Shown: positions 12,871-25,833, counted from the stretch's first letter. The stretch: DNA of 64,000 nt from Dipteris shenzhenensis (GCA_047967505.1 CM106540.1), one strand, 5' to 3'. Notes: generated by a model not told the origin, from the letters alone. Translations and numbers: made by a program.

Positions 12871-14684
12871 AAAATTTCAAAGGTGCGATGAATAACTCAA
12901 AGAGAGAAGCTAAAATTCTTTGCAAGGGTATCTCACCAGCAAAACTCAAGACAAGTCAATGTGGTCCTTCCTCAAATTCCTATCACAATACCAAAACAAT
13001 GTCTTAAGGGCTTTTGTAGCCAAGGTGATTTCCATGTAGGAGCACCGGTTCAAGATAATCTGGACTAGAATATTCTACGATAACTTTTTGTTCCAACTTT
13101 AGGCATCTATGAAGGGACAAACACACTACAAGTTAGGAGCACACTTGTATGTGCTCAAGCACAAACTCACTATTAGGAGCACACTTGTATGTGCTCAAGC
13201 ACAAACTCACTACACAATAGGTACCTTGGCTAGGCCTAGCTATACCTCCATCATCAACAAGAAAAAGGCCCGAACAGACACCAAAACTGCACCCATGTTA
13301 GAATTTAGTGATCTTGGTAACCAACCATAAGCTAAGCAAACACAGCAACAACAAGATAAGATGACAACCAATGATGAGGAAATTGAGTCAAGGAGCATAG
13401 AGAAGAGCCCAAGAAGAGAGATCTTAGGGAAAAAAGAAACATAAGACACTTGCTCAAATCCAAGATCTCATGCAAACCCTTAGAATCCCAAACAATCACC
13501 CTTCCAAGCTATAGCAGCAAAACAAGGCCCAAATGACGAAGTCAATGCTAGCTTATAGGGTCCTCTTTCTGCAACATCCAAATTGGCCACCTCTATCTAG
13601 AAGGTTATGATAGCAGCCAATTTTAAGCCTCAATTTTGGCTCCAAGCAATCAAAACCTCTAGGGGCATGAGAGAAGCAGGTGGCCTCCCATCTGCATTTC
13701 AAATTTATCAATGGAGACCAAGCCTTGATTCAAGAACTCACAATGTTGCTCCTAGATTCACACCAAGGCTAAGTGACCCCAAAGACCTAGCTACTAGTAC
13801 ATGAGGTCCATCATGAATCTAAAGGGGAGCACCCAATCTCAGAGCCAAGGTGGCTTCAGTTCCACAAGGCAATCACCTCGTCTGTCCACTTTGCCAAAGT
13901 TTCCAAGTAGACCTCTCCACTTCCCCATCCCATAGAGGTAGTCCTCGAGGCACACGACCCTAGATGTTCTTCTATTACCCATCATTTTCATTGCCCCTTG
14001 AATAGAGAAATTTGGAGGTAGAAAGTCCTCCATATCAAGTATCGAACACTATACGCTGAGATAGGGACATTGGCACCCACACACCTATATTGACTGCCCG
14101 CTTGACTACCTCCCAATAGGGGGAGCCTCTATGACAAGATAAGCCATGACCAGAACATTTGTGCCAAACAAGGAGATTGCAAAGTGAAAATGGCCACACT
14201 ATCAAGAAGAAAGGTGGGTGATAATGTAAAGGGCCTTGGAGTTTCCAATCCCCACAACAAAAACCTTGTCTACAAACCTTCTCTACCTTGTCAAGAAGTT
14301 CCTAGCAATCACACTCATCGAGGCAATCTTGTTCTGGCTCTACCTCATAGGAGTTTGGAAGGGGATGATGGAGAAATGGACAAAAAACGAAATAGCCATC
14401 AAGTTGTTAAGTACACTTGGGCAATAGGTCTCGATAGGATAAAATGAATTATCCCTATAACCTTGGCTCCCCAACTTGACTCCATGAAAATGGACCTGAT
14501 TTCCCCCTACATCCTCCATGATCCTAACATATTGCTCAAGGGATCTGAACCTCAACCACGCCACCAAGGGACAGCATTAGCACCCTCCCCACCTTCTTAA
14601 TTCCAATACCAATGACCCAACAAAAGGGGAACCACAACACCTAGACAACCACCATGAGGAGGGTCCTCTAGGCCCCTAAGTTTT
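12871..14684. other. Region without supported gene; possible gag-like relics
   Basis: Short open frames on the minus strand at 14033-13839 and 14567-14340 have protein-like composition, reminiscent of plant retroelement gag or DUF4283-type relics. No diagnostic motif was found, so no gene is called. A 40-bp tandem repeat lies at 13133-13212. Confidence 0.35.
13133..13212. repeat. Two-copy 40-bp tandem repeat
   Basis: The 40-bp unit starting TTAGGAGCACACTTGTATGT occurs at 13133-13172 and 13173-13212, essentially identical, with a partial match upstream at about 13118. Confidence 0.8.
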
Positions 14685-16565
14685 GAAGCATGACTAATGC
14701 CTACTAGCCCCTTACCCAAGTATACTTGGGAGTTTAGACCACAAGAGACTCAATCGAAGATAATTCTAAGCGTGTTGGCCCCAATGTATCCATCAGGACA
14801 CTTGGATGTAACTGAGGTGGCAACCAAGTACCAACATAGGCAACGAGCCAAGATCTAGTTAATAATTAGGCAGTAGTCGTGACAAGGCATAAAGAGGTAG
14901 TACAAATTTTGGCAACAATATTAAGAATATGTGGTGGCAAGAAATGGAAATTGAGATGATCAAGAAGATGTGCATCCTTTAAATGGCAGTACCGTAATGA
15001 AAGAAGAGTTACAGCTACCACTTGAGTGTGAGTGAGAGCTAGAGCGAGGAAGTTTATTGTCACATGCATCCAGTGCCATTGTGCTAGCGAGTGTGTGCAC
15101 TACACAGCATGTAGCTTGGGATTTTTGTAATAGGACCTCAAATCCCTTCCTTAATACAAGTCCAAATTTCCTATAGTACTCAGATACATGTTATTTGTGT
15201 CATTCCATCTATTTTAGAAGATGTTATAGCAACCTCATATTTTAGTGACACTCAATTTTCCTTACAACCCAAAGCACCAATAGTAGCATGACATTAGGCT
15301 AGCTACATTTAATTGCAAGAGTGGTCATCTTATCAAACGAGTAGTGGTCAATCAAATTAGTGAGGGTAAAATACTATTAAGACTCGATTTGAATCTTGTA
15401 AAAAGTTTAAGTTTAATCTCACCATGTTCAATTCTTGCAATTATAAAATATTTGCAAAGGCTCTAGATTTAAGAATTAAAACAATATGAAATTTTTGGAT
15501 TAAACTAGAAAAAAGTGATACATTAAACGACGTAACTTCTTGGTAGTCATTATCAACTTATGCATATGCAATGTGTGCATGCAAAGGAAATGATCCAAGA
15601 CATATTCTTATCAAAGTTTATTTTGATAACGTTTGTGACAGGCTTGATTGGGACTTCTTTATTCAATCTCTTTAGGACATACTAGCCAAAGAATACATAT
15701 GTTTAATTTATATTTTATTCTCCAATGCCAATGCAAAAGTATTTGTAATGGAAGCCTTTTAATTCTCTATGCTTAATGAATCACTACCAGTGCTAGAACA
15801 TTGGGCTAGATTAATTGAAAAGAAATTTGCTATAGGGAAAATTAAGAGGTATTGAGCTAATTGATGAAAGATAGTTGGTGATCTAGCAAGTTGATGATCA
15901 TAATAGCTTGATACCAAAATTCCTTCTCATAATATCTCAATTGTTTTGAAATGTCTTAATCTCGTCTTAATCTTTATCATAAATATGGGGTCGGTTATGG
16001 TTCAGGAAGGAACTAAATTGGAAATTTTTTGTTGGAATAAGGATAAAACTTACACTTTCCAAGGTCATGTTGCTTGATAAAAATGAGACTACATCTATGG
16101 GGAGGTAACATTAGTTAGAATGGAGAAACTCAATTCATATTTTGTAAAGAATTTATTTGTCTAGGACTTAGATCTTTTGGCTATTATACCTCTTCCTCGA
16201 ATAAGTACACTCCTCGTAGGTTCATCATCCTTTTCAAGGTTCTCTAGACAAACTCTAGAATTCTAAGGACTAGGAATAATGAGAGATGCAAGAGAAATTT
16301 TCATAGAGTGGACAATATTTCTACTTATTCTATAATTTCCTTTCGCGAGTTCCTTCAAATAAAGTTTCATAAGTGGCTCACTTTCATTTTGGGAAGCCTC
16401 TAATTGAAAATTGATTCTCCTAGGAGACCTGGTGAAGATGGAAAGAGACCACTAGACCTTATTGAGAGCTATTCTACTAGGGAACCTTAGTGAGAGCTAC
16501 TCAATCAAGGGACCTGGTGAAGATGAAATAGAGCACTAGACTTTAGTAGGAATTATTCTATTAGG
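14685..16565. repeat. 1.88-kb tandem duplication, copy 1
   Basis: This begins at GAAGCATGACTAATG and runs without interruption into copy 2, which starts with the same bases at 16566. The copies differ by scattered substitutions and small indels over their whole length. No protein domain was recognised. The short minus-strand open frame near its start (15069-14866) is present in both copies, but that follows from the duplication and does not show it is coding. Confidence 0.88.
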
Positions 16566-18473
16566 GAAGCATGACTAATGCCTACTAGCCCCTTACCCAA
16601 GTATACTTGGGAGTTTAGACCACAAGAGACTCAATCGAAGATAATTCTGAGCAAGTGTTGGCCCCACGTGTTGGCCCCACTGTATCCATCAGGACACTTG
16701 GATGTAACTGAGGTGGCAACTAAGTACCAACATAGGCAGTGAGCCAAGATCTAGAGCCAAGATCTAGTTAATAGTTAGGCAGTAGTGGTGACAAGGCATA
16801 AAGAGGTAGTACAAATTTTGGCAACAATATTAAGAATATGTGGTGGTAGGAAATGGAAATTGAGATGATCAAGAAGACGTGCATCCTTTAAATGGCAGTA
16901 CCGTAATGAAAGAAGAGTTACAGTTACCACTTGAGTGTGAGTGAGAGCTAGAGCGAGGAAGTTTATTGTCACATGCATCCAGTGCCATTGTGCTAGCAAG
17001 TGTGTGCACTGCACAGCATGTAGCTTGGGATTTTTGTAATAGGACCTCAAATCCCTTCCTTAATACAAGTATAAATTTCCTATAGTACTCAGGTACATGT
17101 TATTTGTGTCATTCCATCTATTTTAGAAGATGTTATAGCAACCTCATATTTTAGTGACACTCAATTTTCCTTACAACCTAAAGCACCAATAGTAGCATGA
17201 CATTAGGATAGCTACATGTAATTGCAAGAGTGGTCATCTTATCAAACGAGTAGTGGTCAATCAAACTAGTGAGGGGAAAAGACTATCAAGACTCGATTTA
17301 AATCTTGTAAAAAGTTTAAGTTTAATCTCTCCATGTTCAATTGTTGCAATTATAAAATATTTGCGAAGGCTCTAGATTTAAGAATTAAAACAATATGAAA
17401 TTTTTGGATTAAACTAGAAAAAAGTGATACATTAAAGGAAGTAACTTCTTGGTAGCCATTATCAACTTATGCATATGCAATGTGTGCATGCAAAGGAAAT
17501 GATCCAAGACATATTCTTATCAAAGTTTATTTTGATAACGTTTGTGACAGGCTTGATTGGGACTTCTTTATTCAATCTCTTTAGAACATACTAGCCAAAG
17601 AATACATATGTTTAATTTATATTTTATTCTCCAATGCCAATGCAAAAGTATTTGAATGGAAGCCTTTAAATTCTCTATGCTTAATGAATCACTACCAGTG
17701 CTAGAACATTGGGCTAGATTAATTGAAAAGAAATTTGCTATAGGGAAAATTAAGAGGTATTGAGCTAATTGATGAAAGATAGTTGGTGCTCTAGCAAGTT
17801 GATGATCATAATAGCTTGATACCAAAATTCCTTCTCATAATATCTCAATTGTTTTAAAATATCTTAATCTCGTCTTAATCTTTATCATAAATATGGGGTT
17901 GGTTATGGTTCAGGAAGGAACTAAATTGGAAATTTTTTGTTGGAATAAGGATAAAACTTACACTTGCCAAGGTCATGTTGCCTGATAAAAATGAGACTAC
18001 ATCTATGGGGAGGTAACATTAGTTAGAATGGAGAAACTCAATTCGTATTTTGTAAAGAATTTATTTGTCTAGGACTTAGATCTTTTGGCTATTATACCTC
18101 TTCCTCAAATAAGTACACTCCTCGTAGGTTCCTCATCCTTTTCAAGGTTCTCTAGACAAACTCTAGAATTTAAGGACTAGGAATAATGAGAGATGCAAGA
18201 GAAATTTTCATAGAGTGGACAATATTTCTACTTATTCTATAATTTCCTTTCGAGTTCCTTCAAATAAAGTTGCGTAAGTGGCTCACTTTCATTTTGGGAA
18301 GCGTCTAATTGAAAATTGATTCTCCTAGGAAACCTGGTGAAGATGGAAAGAGACCACTAGACCTTATTGAGAGCTATTCTGCTAGGGAACCTTAGTGAGA
18401 GCTACTCAATCAAGGGACCTGGTGAAGATGAAATAGAGCACTAGACTTTAGTAGGAATTATTCTATTAGGGAA
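16566..18473. repeat. 1.9-kb tandem duplication, copy 2
   Basis: This direct repeat of 14685-16565 is about 27 bp longer. Two extra micro-duplications account for most of the difference: GTGTTGGCCCCAC is doubled near 16655-16680, and AGCCAAGATCTAG is doubled near 16742-16767. The junction between the copies shares only a few bases (GAA), which suggests unequal exchange or end-joining, not LTR-type repeats. Confidence 0.88.
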
Positions 18474-18600
18474 CCTTAGTGAGAGCTATTCTATATATAT
18501 ATATATATATTAGTAGACCTTGTCTACTAGTGGACCTAGTGAAGACGAAAAGAAACACTCAAATTTAATGAGAGCACATGTCTTATGATTCATTTAATTA
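18320..18600. repeat. Degenerate minisatellite and TA run
   Basis: Units of about 55-85 bp built from GGACCTGGTGAAGATG, CACTAGACTTTA and CCTTAGTGAGAGCTA recur at about 18320-18480 and, more diverged, to 18600. They surround a TA run at about 18493-18512. The same units end copy 1 near 16430-16560. Confidence 0.65.
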
Positions 18601-19689
18601 GCTAGGAACGACATTCTCTTTGATGAACTTTTTGTATTTACAAATAAATTACAAGAGGCTTAAGTCAAAGTTCAGTATTTCATCTAGTAAAGTTTGAACT
18701 TTTATTGAGACAGATGATTCCTAGAATGAGCCTAGAATTGAGAGAGATGATCTAGCTTTAGTTTCGTTCTTTCTTATTTACCCACTTTTGGTTTTTACTC
18801 ATTTGATATATCCATAATGAGATAGTATGAGGCAATAAGTCTGCTCTAGACTTGATGTCAATATTTCCTTTCTTGAACTATAACACAATACCAAATTTTG
18901 TCCAAAATGGAAAAAGGCACTTAAATGGTACGTATCAGGTGTTAGAAGATTTTGCAATTATTCTCTAGACTTTGGAAGATAGTACAAAGTTTTAGATTCA
19001 AATTGAGTCGACGTTATCCCATTTGACATTTGCCAACAAACAAAAAAAGACTCATCTTCAGTATACAAATTTGTGATAGTGTAGAATTTTTCCAAAATTT
19101 GTGATTTTTAAAAATGCACAATGACTTAGTAGATAGAAAGCTGTATAAATTACAAAGACAATTTATTTTAATATAATCAATAACATAGAAGGAACTCTAG
19201 AAGCAATCAACAAAAGACAACGGCAGTATGGCATTTTCCAAAATTAAATTCAATAGGACACCCACAAGATTTGACCTATGAACGATTGAATACCAACGCA
19301 GCCAAGAGGCAAGGACTACTTTGAGAACAATGACCACATCTTTAGAAAAAATTAACTATGGACCAATCCCATTCTCACACTTAACAAAACTCCACCGCAA
19401 GCACAAGATGCAATACTCCCAACACAAATTACTTGATACGAGCAATCAAATCAATTTGGGGGAGCTATCAACCCTATGTCAACAAGGGTTAAAAGCATAA
19501 TGAAGTGCAGTCCATGCAAACATTGTGCATGTGGAGTAGCAGAAAAACTCTCCGCTTGTAATCATTTGAACCTTAGAGCATATTTGATAGATCTAATAGA
19601 GAGAAAAGATCTACACATACTTGCAAAATCATGATCTAGAGAGATAAATTCTATACCACATGCTCAACATATAGGGAAAATTTCCTTAC
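18601..19689. other. AT-rich region, nothing recognised
   Basis: No gene, transposon terminus or structured repeat was supported on either strand. Confidence 0.45.
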
Positions 19690-19790
19690 TACAGGCTCAA
19701 CAAAGTGGAAGAAATTTCTTGCCATAGCAAACATGCTCAACAGAGTGGAAGAAATTTCTTACCATATGCTATGGCAAGAACAAGGAATGG
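19690..19790. repeat. Short tandem repeat, unit about 38 bp
   Basis: GCTCAACAAAGTGGAAGAAA (19697) and GCTCAACAGAGTGGAAGAAA (19735) head two near-identical units ending in TTTCTTGCCATA or TTTCTTACCATA. A weaker unit precedes them. Confidence 0.65.
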
Positions 19791-19958
19791 TAAACAACCA
19801 TTCTACACTCTTTGGGTAATGTGTTCACTTATGTCTTGTGTTCTTGTGGACTCACTCCTAGTGTCCATGCTCCCTCAACACTATCAAAGTGTGAGAGCAT
19901 ATGCTCTAAGCATTTAATCTCCCATCTTCTACTCTCTCCCCTTCCATCCTCGCAACCT

Positions 19959-19962
<4 letters not shown>

Positions 19963-20030
<68 letters not shown>
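19963..20030. repeat. (CT)n microsatellite
   Basis: An uninterrupted CT dinucleotide run of about 68 bp. It makes frames on both strands look open (Ser-Leu or Arg-Glu repeats), which should not be read as protein. Confidence 0.95.
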
Positions 20031-20035
<5 letters not shown>

Positions 20036-20039
20036 TCGC

Positions 20040-20330
20040 TCAACCTCTCCTGATCGCTCAGCCTCCCTACCCATCGCTCAACCTACACCTACGCTCCCCT
20101 ACACTCAGCCTATGCCTACGCCATCGCTCCCCTACACTCAACCTATGCCTACGCCATCACTCCCCTACATCAACCTACACTCACCTACGCTCATCCTCGC
20201 CATCGCTCCCCTCTACTTAGCCTCGCCATCGCTCCAACCATCTATGTGCTCTCTCCCCTCCTCTGCTCGACCTACGCCTACGCCATTGTCATCTGCACCT
20301 ACTCCATGCTCCACGCCATCGCTCCACACT
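20040..20330. repeat. Minisatellite, C-rich 35-40 bp units
   Basis: Irregular tandem units contain CCATCGCTCCCCTACACTCA and CCTATGCCTACG, repeated about six times with length variation. They directly follow the CT microsatellite. Confidence 0.75.
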
Positions 20331-20335
20331 CACCA

Positions 20336-20455
20336 GCGGTTACACTAACCCTAGTCAACTAACTCTAGTTAGCAGGCTAGTTACATGATAACTAGATTTT
20401 CAACTAACCAATCAGTCTAGTTAGTGTAACTAGATAGTTACTCACCTAGTTACTC
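20336..20455. repeat. CTAGTTA heptamer cluster with terminal foldback
   Basis: GTTACACTAAC near 20339 is the inverted complement of GTTAGTGTAAC near 20419. Between and after them CTAGTTA or TAACTAG occurs six times. It may be a tiny foldback element remnant. Confidence 0.5.
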
Positions 20456-20772
20456 CACACCACCCCCCTCCCAAAAAAAAGGAAAAAAAGAAAAAGGGTG
20501 TCACCTGTCATTTTTTGTCTGTAAGAGACAATCTGTACCTTCCAGAAAACAATAGAAAAATCAGAGAAAATTCTCCTCCATTCCCCTCCACATTCACCCA
20601 TTCTCCGCCCCAACCTACAGCCCCGACCCATAGCCCCGCCTTCTACCCCCTCCATTGAGCTCTCCCGCTTCCTGCCTTTTTTTAGCCCCCTAGGGATACC
20701 TCTCGTCATGGGGGGGGGCTCATGCTCCCGCTCCTGCACTAAGACATGCACCACACGGGTCAATCAAATGAA

Positions 20773-22170
20773 ATGGGGAAAGGTGGCAAAGATACGGATA
20801 AAGCCGCCAAGAAAGATGACAACAAAGCCAAGAAACAAAAACAGCTGAAAATCTAGGATGTGAACACACAATGTGAACACACACTACAAACACAGTGGAC
20901 TCGGAGTCGACAGCAAAGCAAAGGCAGGGTCCACCTCTGCCTCAGCTTCAGTCTCAGCTTCACCTTCAGTTTTAGCTTCTCAGCTACATCCTCATCCTCA
21001 GCTTCAGCGCCAACCTCAGCTTTAGCCTCAGCGTCAGCTCCAGTTCCAGTTTCAACTCCACTTTCAGCTCCACTTCCGTCCACAGCCTCTAAAGTTACAG
21101 CTACTGGCTCTAATATACCCTTACCCATGACATCGATTGCTCCACCCTCCCCTAGGATAGAGGGGTTGTCACTGACACCATCTCTTCCATCTCTCCCTTC
21201 TTCCCCGGCTACAGTTCTCTCTCCGATTATGACACCTACTTTGGAGGGGCCATACAATGTTTTGCACTACTCGACCTTTTTCTCCCCTCTGCCTCTCAAT
21301 CAGCCCACGTTCCCACACCATGCTAGGATCACCTCCTCCAGGCCACTATCATCTCCCTACCACACCCATCTCACCCAGTCATCACCCAGCCTCCAGTCTC
21401 ATCCTCACACTTTCATGCCACAGTCCTTTCAGTTTTTGCTAGAGAATAGACGAACTGACCCATCAGAGGCTTGGGAGAACTTGCTAGTGGAGGTTCATAG
21501 CATCCGAGAGCGCGAGAGGGAGGTGCACACTTCGCACAGGAGCAAACATGCTTCACCCAGGAGGTGCACACTTCGCACAGGAGCAAACATGCTTCACCCA
21601 GGCATGTCTCATACAGGAGCAACTAGACCAGGCTGATCTTAGTTAGGGGCTCAGACAAGAGATCTCGCAGCTCCGATAGGAGGTCACTACTATACATACA
21701 CTCTAAGCGAGCACCCCAGTTGTGGAGGCACAGATTGTGAGCATGCAATCTAGATGTCCAAATGGGTTGACATAGCCAAACGGGAACCTACAAGGGTAAC
21801 CGTTTCGGCTACCCTCCTGGAGCAGCAGCAGAGAGCCTTGCTAACATTAGAGTACGTGGGATCCCACGCAGTGAGGCTACACCGATGGCAGATGCAATGG
21901 CCTTCGTGGCCACTACTCTAGGGGCAACTAAGCACAGGATTGAGATAGCATGGCGGGTAGGGAGGGACCCCAATCAAGAGCAGCCCCTTATCATACGGTT
22001 CCATGACGCCCAGGCACGACTTTTAGCTTTACGTCATAGGTCAGCCTTACGAGACCAGCCAACGATCTCCATGGATGAGGATCTCACTCCACTATAGGTT
22101 GAGGAGAGGCGCTTTCTGTTGCAGCAGCGGGATCAGGCCCACAAGGAGGGGAAGTGGGCAGTAGTATGAG
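20773..22170 (+). pseudogene. LINE ORF1: basic start, Ser/Pro-rich linker, L1-ORF1p-like domain
   Basis: The frame opens at 20773 with a Lys-rich start (MGKGGKDTDKAAKKDDNKAK), hits a TAG near 20852, and continues in the same frame to 21636 as a Ser/Thr/Pro-rich stretch. At 21843 a segment in another frame reads RVRGIPRSEATPMADAM and later DEDLTPL, stop, VEERR. These match the RRM core and C-terminal domain of L1 ORF1p-type RNA-binding proteins (Transposase_22). The stop inside the DLTPLQ motif is most simply a CAG to TAG change. The protein would be an RNA chaperone binding its own transcript. Confidence 0.72.
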
Positions 22171-22261
22171 ATGGACCACTCCTTACAGGCCCTCATCGGG
22201 CACCCACCTCTCCTCCCGCATAGGGAGGCGGGGTCTATGAGACTCAAACATCCGAGACCTT

Positions 22262-23140
22262 ATCATGTACCATCTGGAACTGTAATGGTACCTTATGCTC
22301 AGAACCAAGGAACTTCTCGGAATCCTATACAGGTCACGACATAGTCTTTTATACAGAGACACATCAGAGTCCAGAGCGCCCACTACCAATTGTCAGGGGT
22401 ATACATGGGAGTCTGCCTACAGAGATGAGATGAGGGATACAAGAGGGCTTCGAGGGTCAGGAGGAGTCACAGTCCTTTACAGATCCATATTTTTGGGGGC
22501 CATCTCAGTGGAGCATAGAGATACACATTCCAGGTTTCTCTAGATCCGGATTCGCGGCACATGGACAGCCGGAATCTGTTTATTGCAGTTTGCTACTTCC
22601 CCCCCGAGACCTCCCGCTTTGCCAGAGATATTCAAGGGGAGGATGAGGCATCCCCATTTGCTGCTCTTTATTAGTCCATTGTTGACTTCTCTAGCCGCAG
22701 AGAAGTCCTCCTAGTTGGGGACTTCAATACTAGGACAGGCGCTCGTCAGGCACCACTCTGACTTCAGGGATGATTCCACTCTACTGCCAGACATTGACCT
22801 CGAGGAGGCAGGTATGCTACGAGTTTTGGCTGACAGACAAGGACCATTCACATCTTATGGACAGGCCCTATTAGACCTCGACAGGATGCATGATCTCATT
22901 ATTTATAATGGTCTTGACAAATGGACAGATGGCCCGCATCAAGTGGCTTCATGTGCTTTCCACATGGGGGAGGCTTTAGTGTTGTGGACTACATCATGGG
23001 ATCCCCTGCCTTCACATCTCGCATCATCACTGACTTTACCGTAGCATCTCTCCCTCCAGGGGCTGATCATACCTATCTTTTCTTTAGCATTTCTACCCCC
23101 CTGTCGCACAGCACTTTCTACCCCGTACTCCACCTACCAT
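22262..23140 (+). pseudogene. LINE ORF2 endonuclease domain (broken)
   Basis: The start motif IWNCNG (22272) is typical of apurinic-like LINE endonucleases. GDFNTRTG (about 22717) and GADHTYL (about 23056) correspond to the catalytic Asp/Asn and the S-D-H motif. The intervening sequence has several stops and frame changes. The domain would nick target DNA for target-primed reverse transcription. Confidence 0.75.
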
Positions 23141-23559
23141 GATATACGCTTTGATCGCGATGACTCACCTACTTACTCTGGCCGTCTATACATACTTCTC
23201 GCATACATCGACTTTATACCCCTGTTTGAGGACCGTGCTGCCCTCCTCACCCGCTCACTACATGAGGCTGCTCTTCACATCGTCCCCCACACCACCCTCC
23301 CACCACCATCTGGGACTGTACCCTGTAATAATTGGTACGATGATAGGAACTTGACTTTGTGCGCCAAAACGAGGAGGAGCTACTGATAATTCTGTTCAAT
23401 AACAACTCTAAGGACTTTTGGCGGAGATTTCTAGAGGAACGGTCCCCCTCACCACTCACTGACACTCAGGTGTGGTTTGATTATATCCCAAATCCGCCAG
23501 TCCCTAACATATCACATGCCACGCCCCACATCTTGCACCCTCGTCACTAGGGGGGAGGG

Positions 23560-24680
23560 GGGAGGGTAAAGGATGCTGTAATGAAACTTCATAATGGCCG
23601 AGCGAAGAATCATGAGGGACTATGCATTGAGTTCATTGCATATGGGATTAACCTCCTAGCCCCGATCTTAGCAAAGCTATTCAATGAAGTTGTTTGCTTG
23701 GGGTTTCCACGCACCTGGACCATTAACACTATGTTACCCATTCACAAGGCAGGGGATCCCATGAGCCCGGAGAACTACAGGACCATTATGATTGGACATG
23801 TCATGTCCAAGATTTATGATTCTGAGGTTAGCAAATTTACGGAGTGTCGAGGACTTAGAGCAACAGGACAGGCCAGTTTCAGGCGAGATCATGGGACCAT
23901 GGACCACATCGCGCTCAAATGTATCATCGAGGAGGCGAGGGCAAGAAAGTAGAGGGTTTATAATTGCTTTGTGAATTTCCGCAAGGCATTTGACACGGTT
24001 CCGAGAGCTCGCCTCATATGACGCCTACAGTATTTTGGTTATGACCAGGATATCATTTGGGCTGTCATGGCACTTTACGAGTGAGTTTCAGACAGAGTCC
24101 GGACAGACGAAATCATGAGCACTATCGGGGTCAAACAAGAGTGTCCATTATCACCTACCTTGTTTGGCCTCTACATTGACGAGCTCGAGATAGTGATGCA
24201 GACACGAGGGGATAGGTTGCTCTTTCGCGGGCACGCTGATCCAGATACTGCTTTACACAGATGACGTGGCTCTCTTGTCTTCCTCAGCAGAGGGCCTCCA
24301 AAGATACCTTGATGCACTACAATCCTTTTGTGAGTCTCATGATTTGAAGGTCAACCTGGGTAAAACCAAGGTTATGATCTTCAATACGTCTCAAACCGTC
24401 ATGCGCCAGGAGCAGTTCGCATTTGATGGATCCGCTGTTGAGGTAGTTTCATCATACACTTATCTTGGGGTCGTCTTTTCCAGACCCATCTTCACTATGA
24501 GACCCATGATGCATGTATGTCTAAGTAGAGGATATGCTTCATTGGCTAAACTAGAGAGGCAGTGGTTCTGCTCTCACTTTCAGGATCCACAGACCAAAGG
24601 GTTACTTTTTGACTCCTTGGTCCGCCCAGCAGAGATGTATGGCAATCCATGCTGGGGGCCAAACTTGTCGGATACATAGT
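23560..24680 (+). pseudogene. LINE ORF2 reverse transcriptase (broken)
   Basis: Recognisable pieces are HNGRAKNHEGL and LLAPILAKLFNEV (23581 on), the palm motif KAGDPMSPENYRTIMI, NCFVNFRKAFDTV (near 23970) and GVKQECPLSPTLFGLYIDEL (near 24130). After a frameshift near 24240 comes LLYTDDVALLSSS, where the usual YADD is YTDD. KVNLGKTKVMIFNTS follows in the thumb. A stop follows ARARK at 23950. Confidence 0.85.
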
Positions 24681-24688
24681 GGGTCAAG

Positions 24689-25822
24689 GTGGAGCGGCTA
24701 CAGGTTCTCATGTTATCACGGATGATCTGTGGTAAGCCATCCGTTCCTCACCAAATCATTAGGGCGGAGTTTGGGTCACCCCCATTACACCTAGATGCTG
24801 CATTTCAAATCACGTATCTGTATCGAGTCGAGGAATATGGGGATTACACCTCTGGACGTAGCATGATACCATGGCTAGCATTGTCCTCTTCTATGGCACT
24901 TACAACAGGGGGAGACCAAAGGTGCTGGTATGCATGCACAGAGATATGGTTTGAGGGACTACGACTCCACATGGACAGACTACCTCCATTCCAGTACAGC
25001 ATGGATGCTCCGTTCTCTCCCCTCCTATCACACGAGGTCAATGAGGTTATCCGTGAGGATCTACTACAGCAACACATTCCGGAATCTTCGTTGGGCCCGA
25101 GTGTATCTTCCAATGAAGCTGGGCTTCTACAAAGATCACTTCTTACATGTCACAGTGGAGGGTTTCATTGATCCAACAAGATACACGCAGATTCACCTAC
25201 CCCCCTCGCTAAGGATCTCTCTTGAGTGATTCCGGGTCTCTTCACACAAACTTCGTATCGAGAGCGACAGAGCGGAGCGGTTACCCAGGGAGAGGCGCAT
25301 ATGCACTGTGACATGCAAGAGGTTGAGACAAAGAAGCATTCATCTTCAGGTGTCATGTTTACTATGAGATCCGAGGGCGTTTCTAATGTCTCTTCAGAGA
25401 TAGTCATGGGGTTCTGACCCGTCTCCTCTCCTACCCAAACCAGCGGTGTTTGGCCGGTTTCATTCATGAGGTGCTTACACACCGCAAGAGGATACTCCAA
25501 GCACGGAGACAAAAGTAGACTTCTTCCTCGACTGAAACCTCTCATAGCTCTATCACGGAGTTCTTTCAACCATATCACATAGACCCCCACAAGACGAGAC
25601 CTCAACAAGACTGTGAGCCGACAGGTCAAACAGAGGGTTGACACACAGATCATACTTGGGGCCATCCCCTCCTTGTTTAGGGTCAGAGCCCGACCAACGA
25701 GAGTCACAATGGCCTCGGTTAGACGCAAAGCTACGACCAAGAGACGTACCAAGACTGCATCCTTCAGAGGCCGACAGCGCTCTACTGCTGACCTCATGCC
25801 TCCATTGCCTCATCCATCCTGA
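24689..25822 (+). pseudogene. LINE ORF2 C-terminal region with zinc-knuckle remnant
   Basis: The open frame at 24689-25171 (FGSPPLHLDAAFQITYLYR...) matches the equivalent part of LINE-2 at 37156-37479 (WYAC...HMDHLPPFQ). Near 25300 the residues QEVETKKH align with the Cys/His knuckle that in related elements reads C-x2-C...VE.E.H...C, but the Cys residues are mutated. It is followed by basic, frame-disrupted sequence. Confidence 0.65.
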
Positions 25823-25830
25823 TGTCCTGC

Positions 25831-25833
25831 TGG

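Noticed and set aside
13109-13330. CRISPR-like spaced repeats
   Set aside because: Only two 40-bp tandem units with no spacers, in a plant-type sequence; not a CRISPR array.
19812-20348. 178-codon Ser/Leu/Pro-rich open frame
   Set aside because: It is created by the CT microsatellite and the C-rich minisatellite; there is no domain, and the opposite strand is equally open as Arg/Glu repeats.
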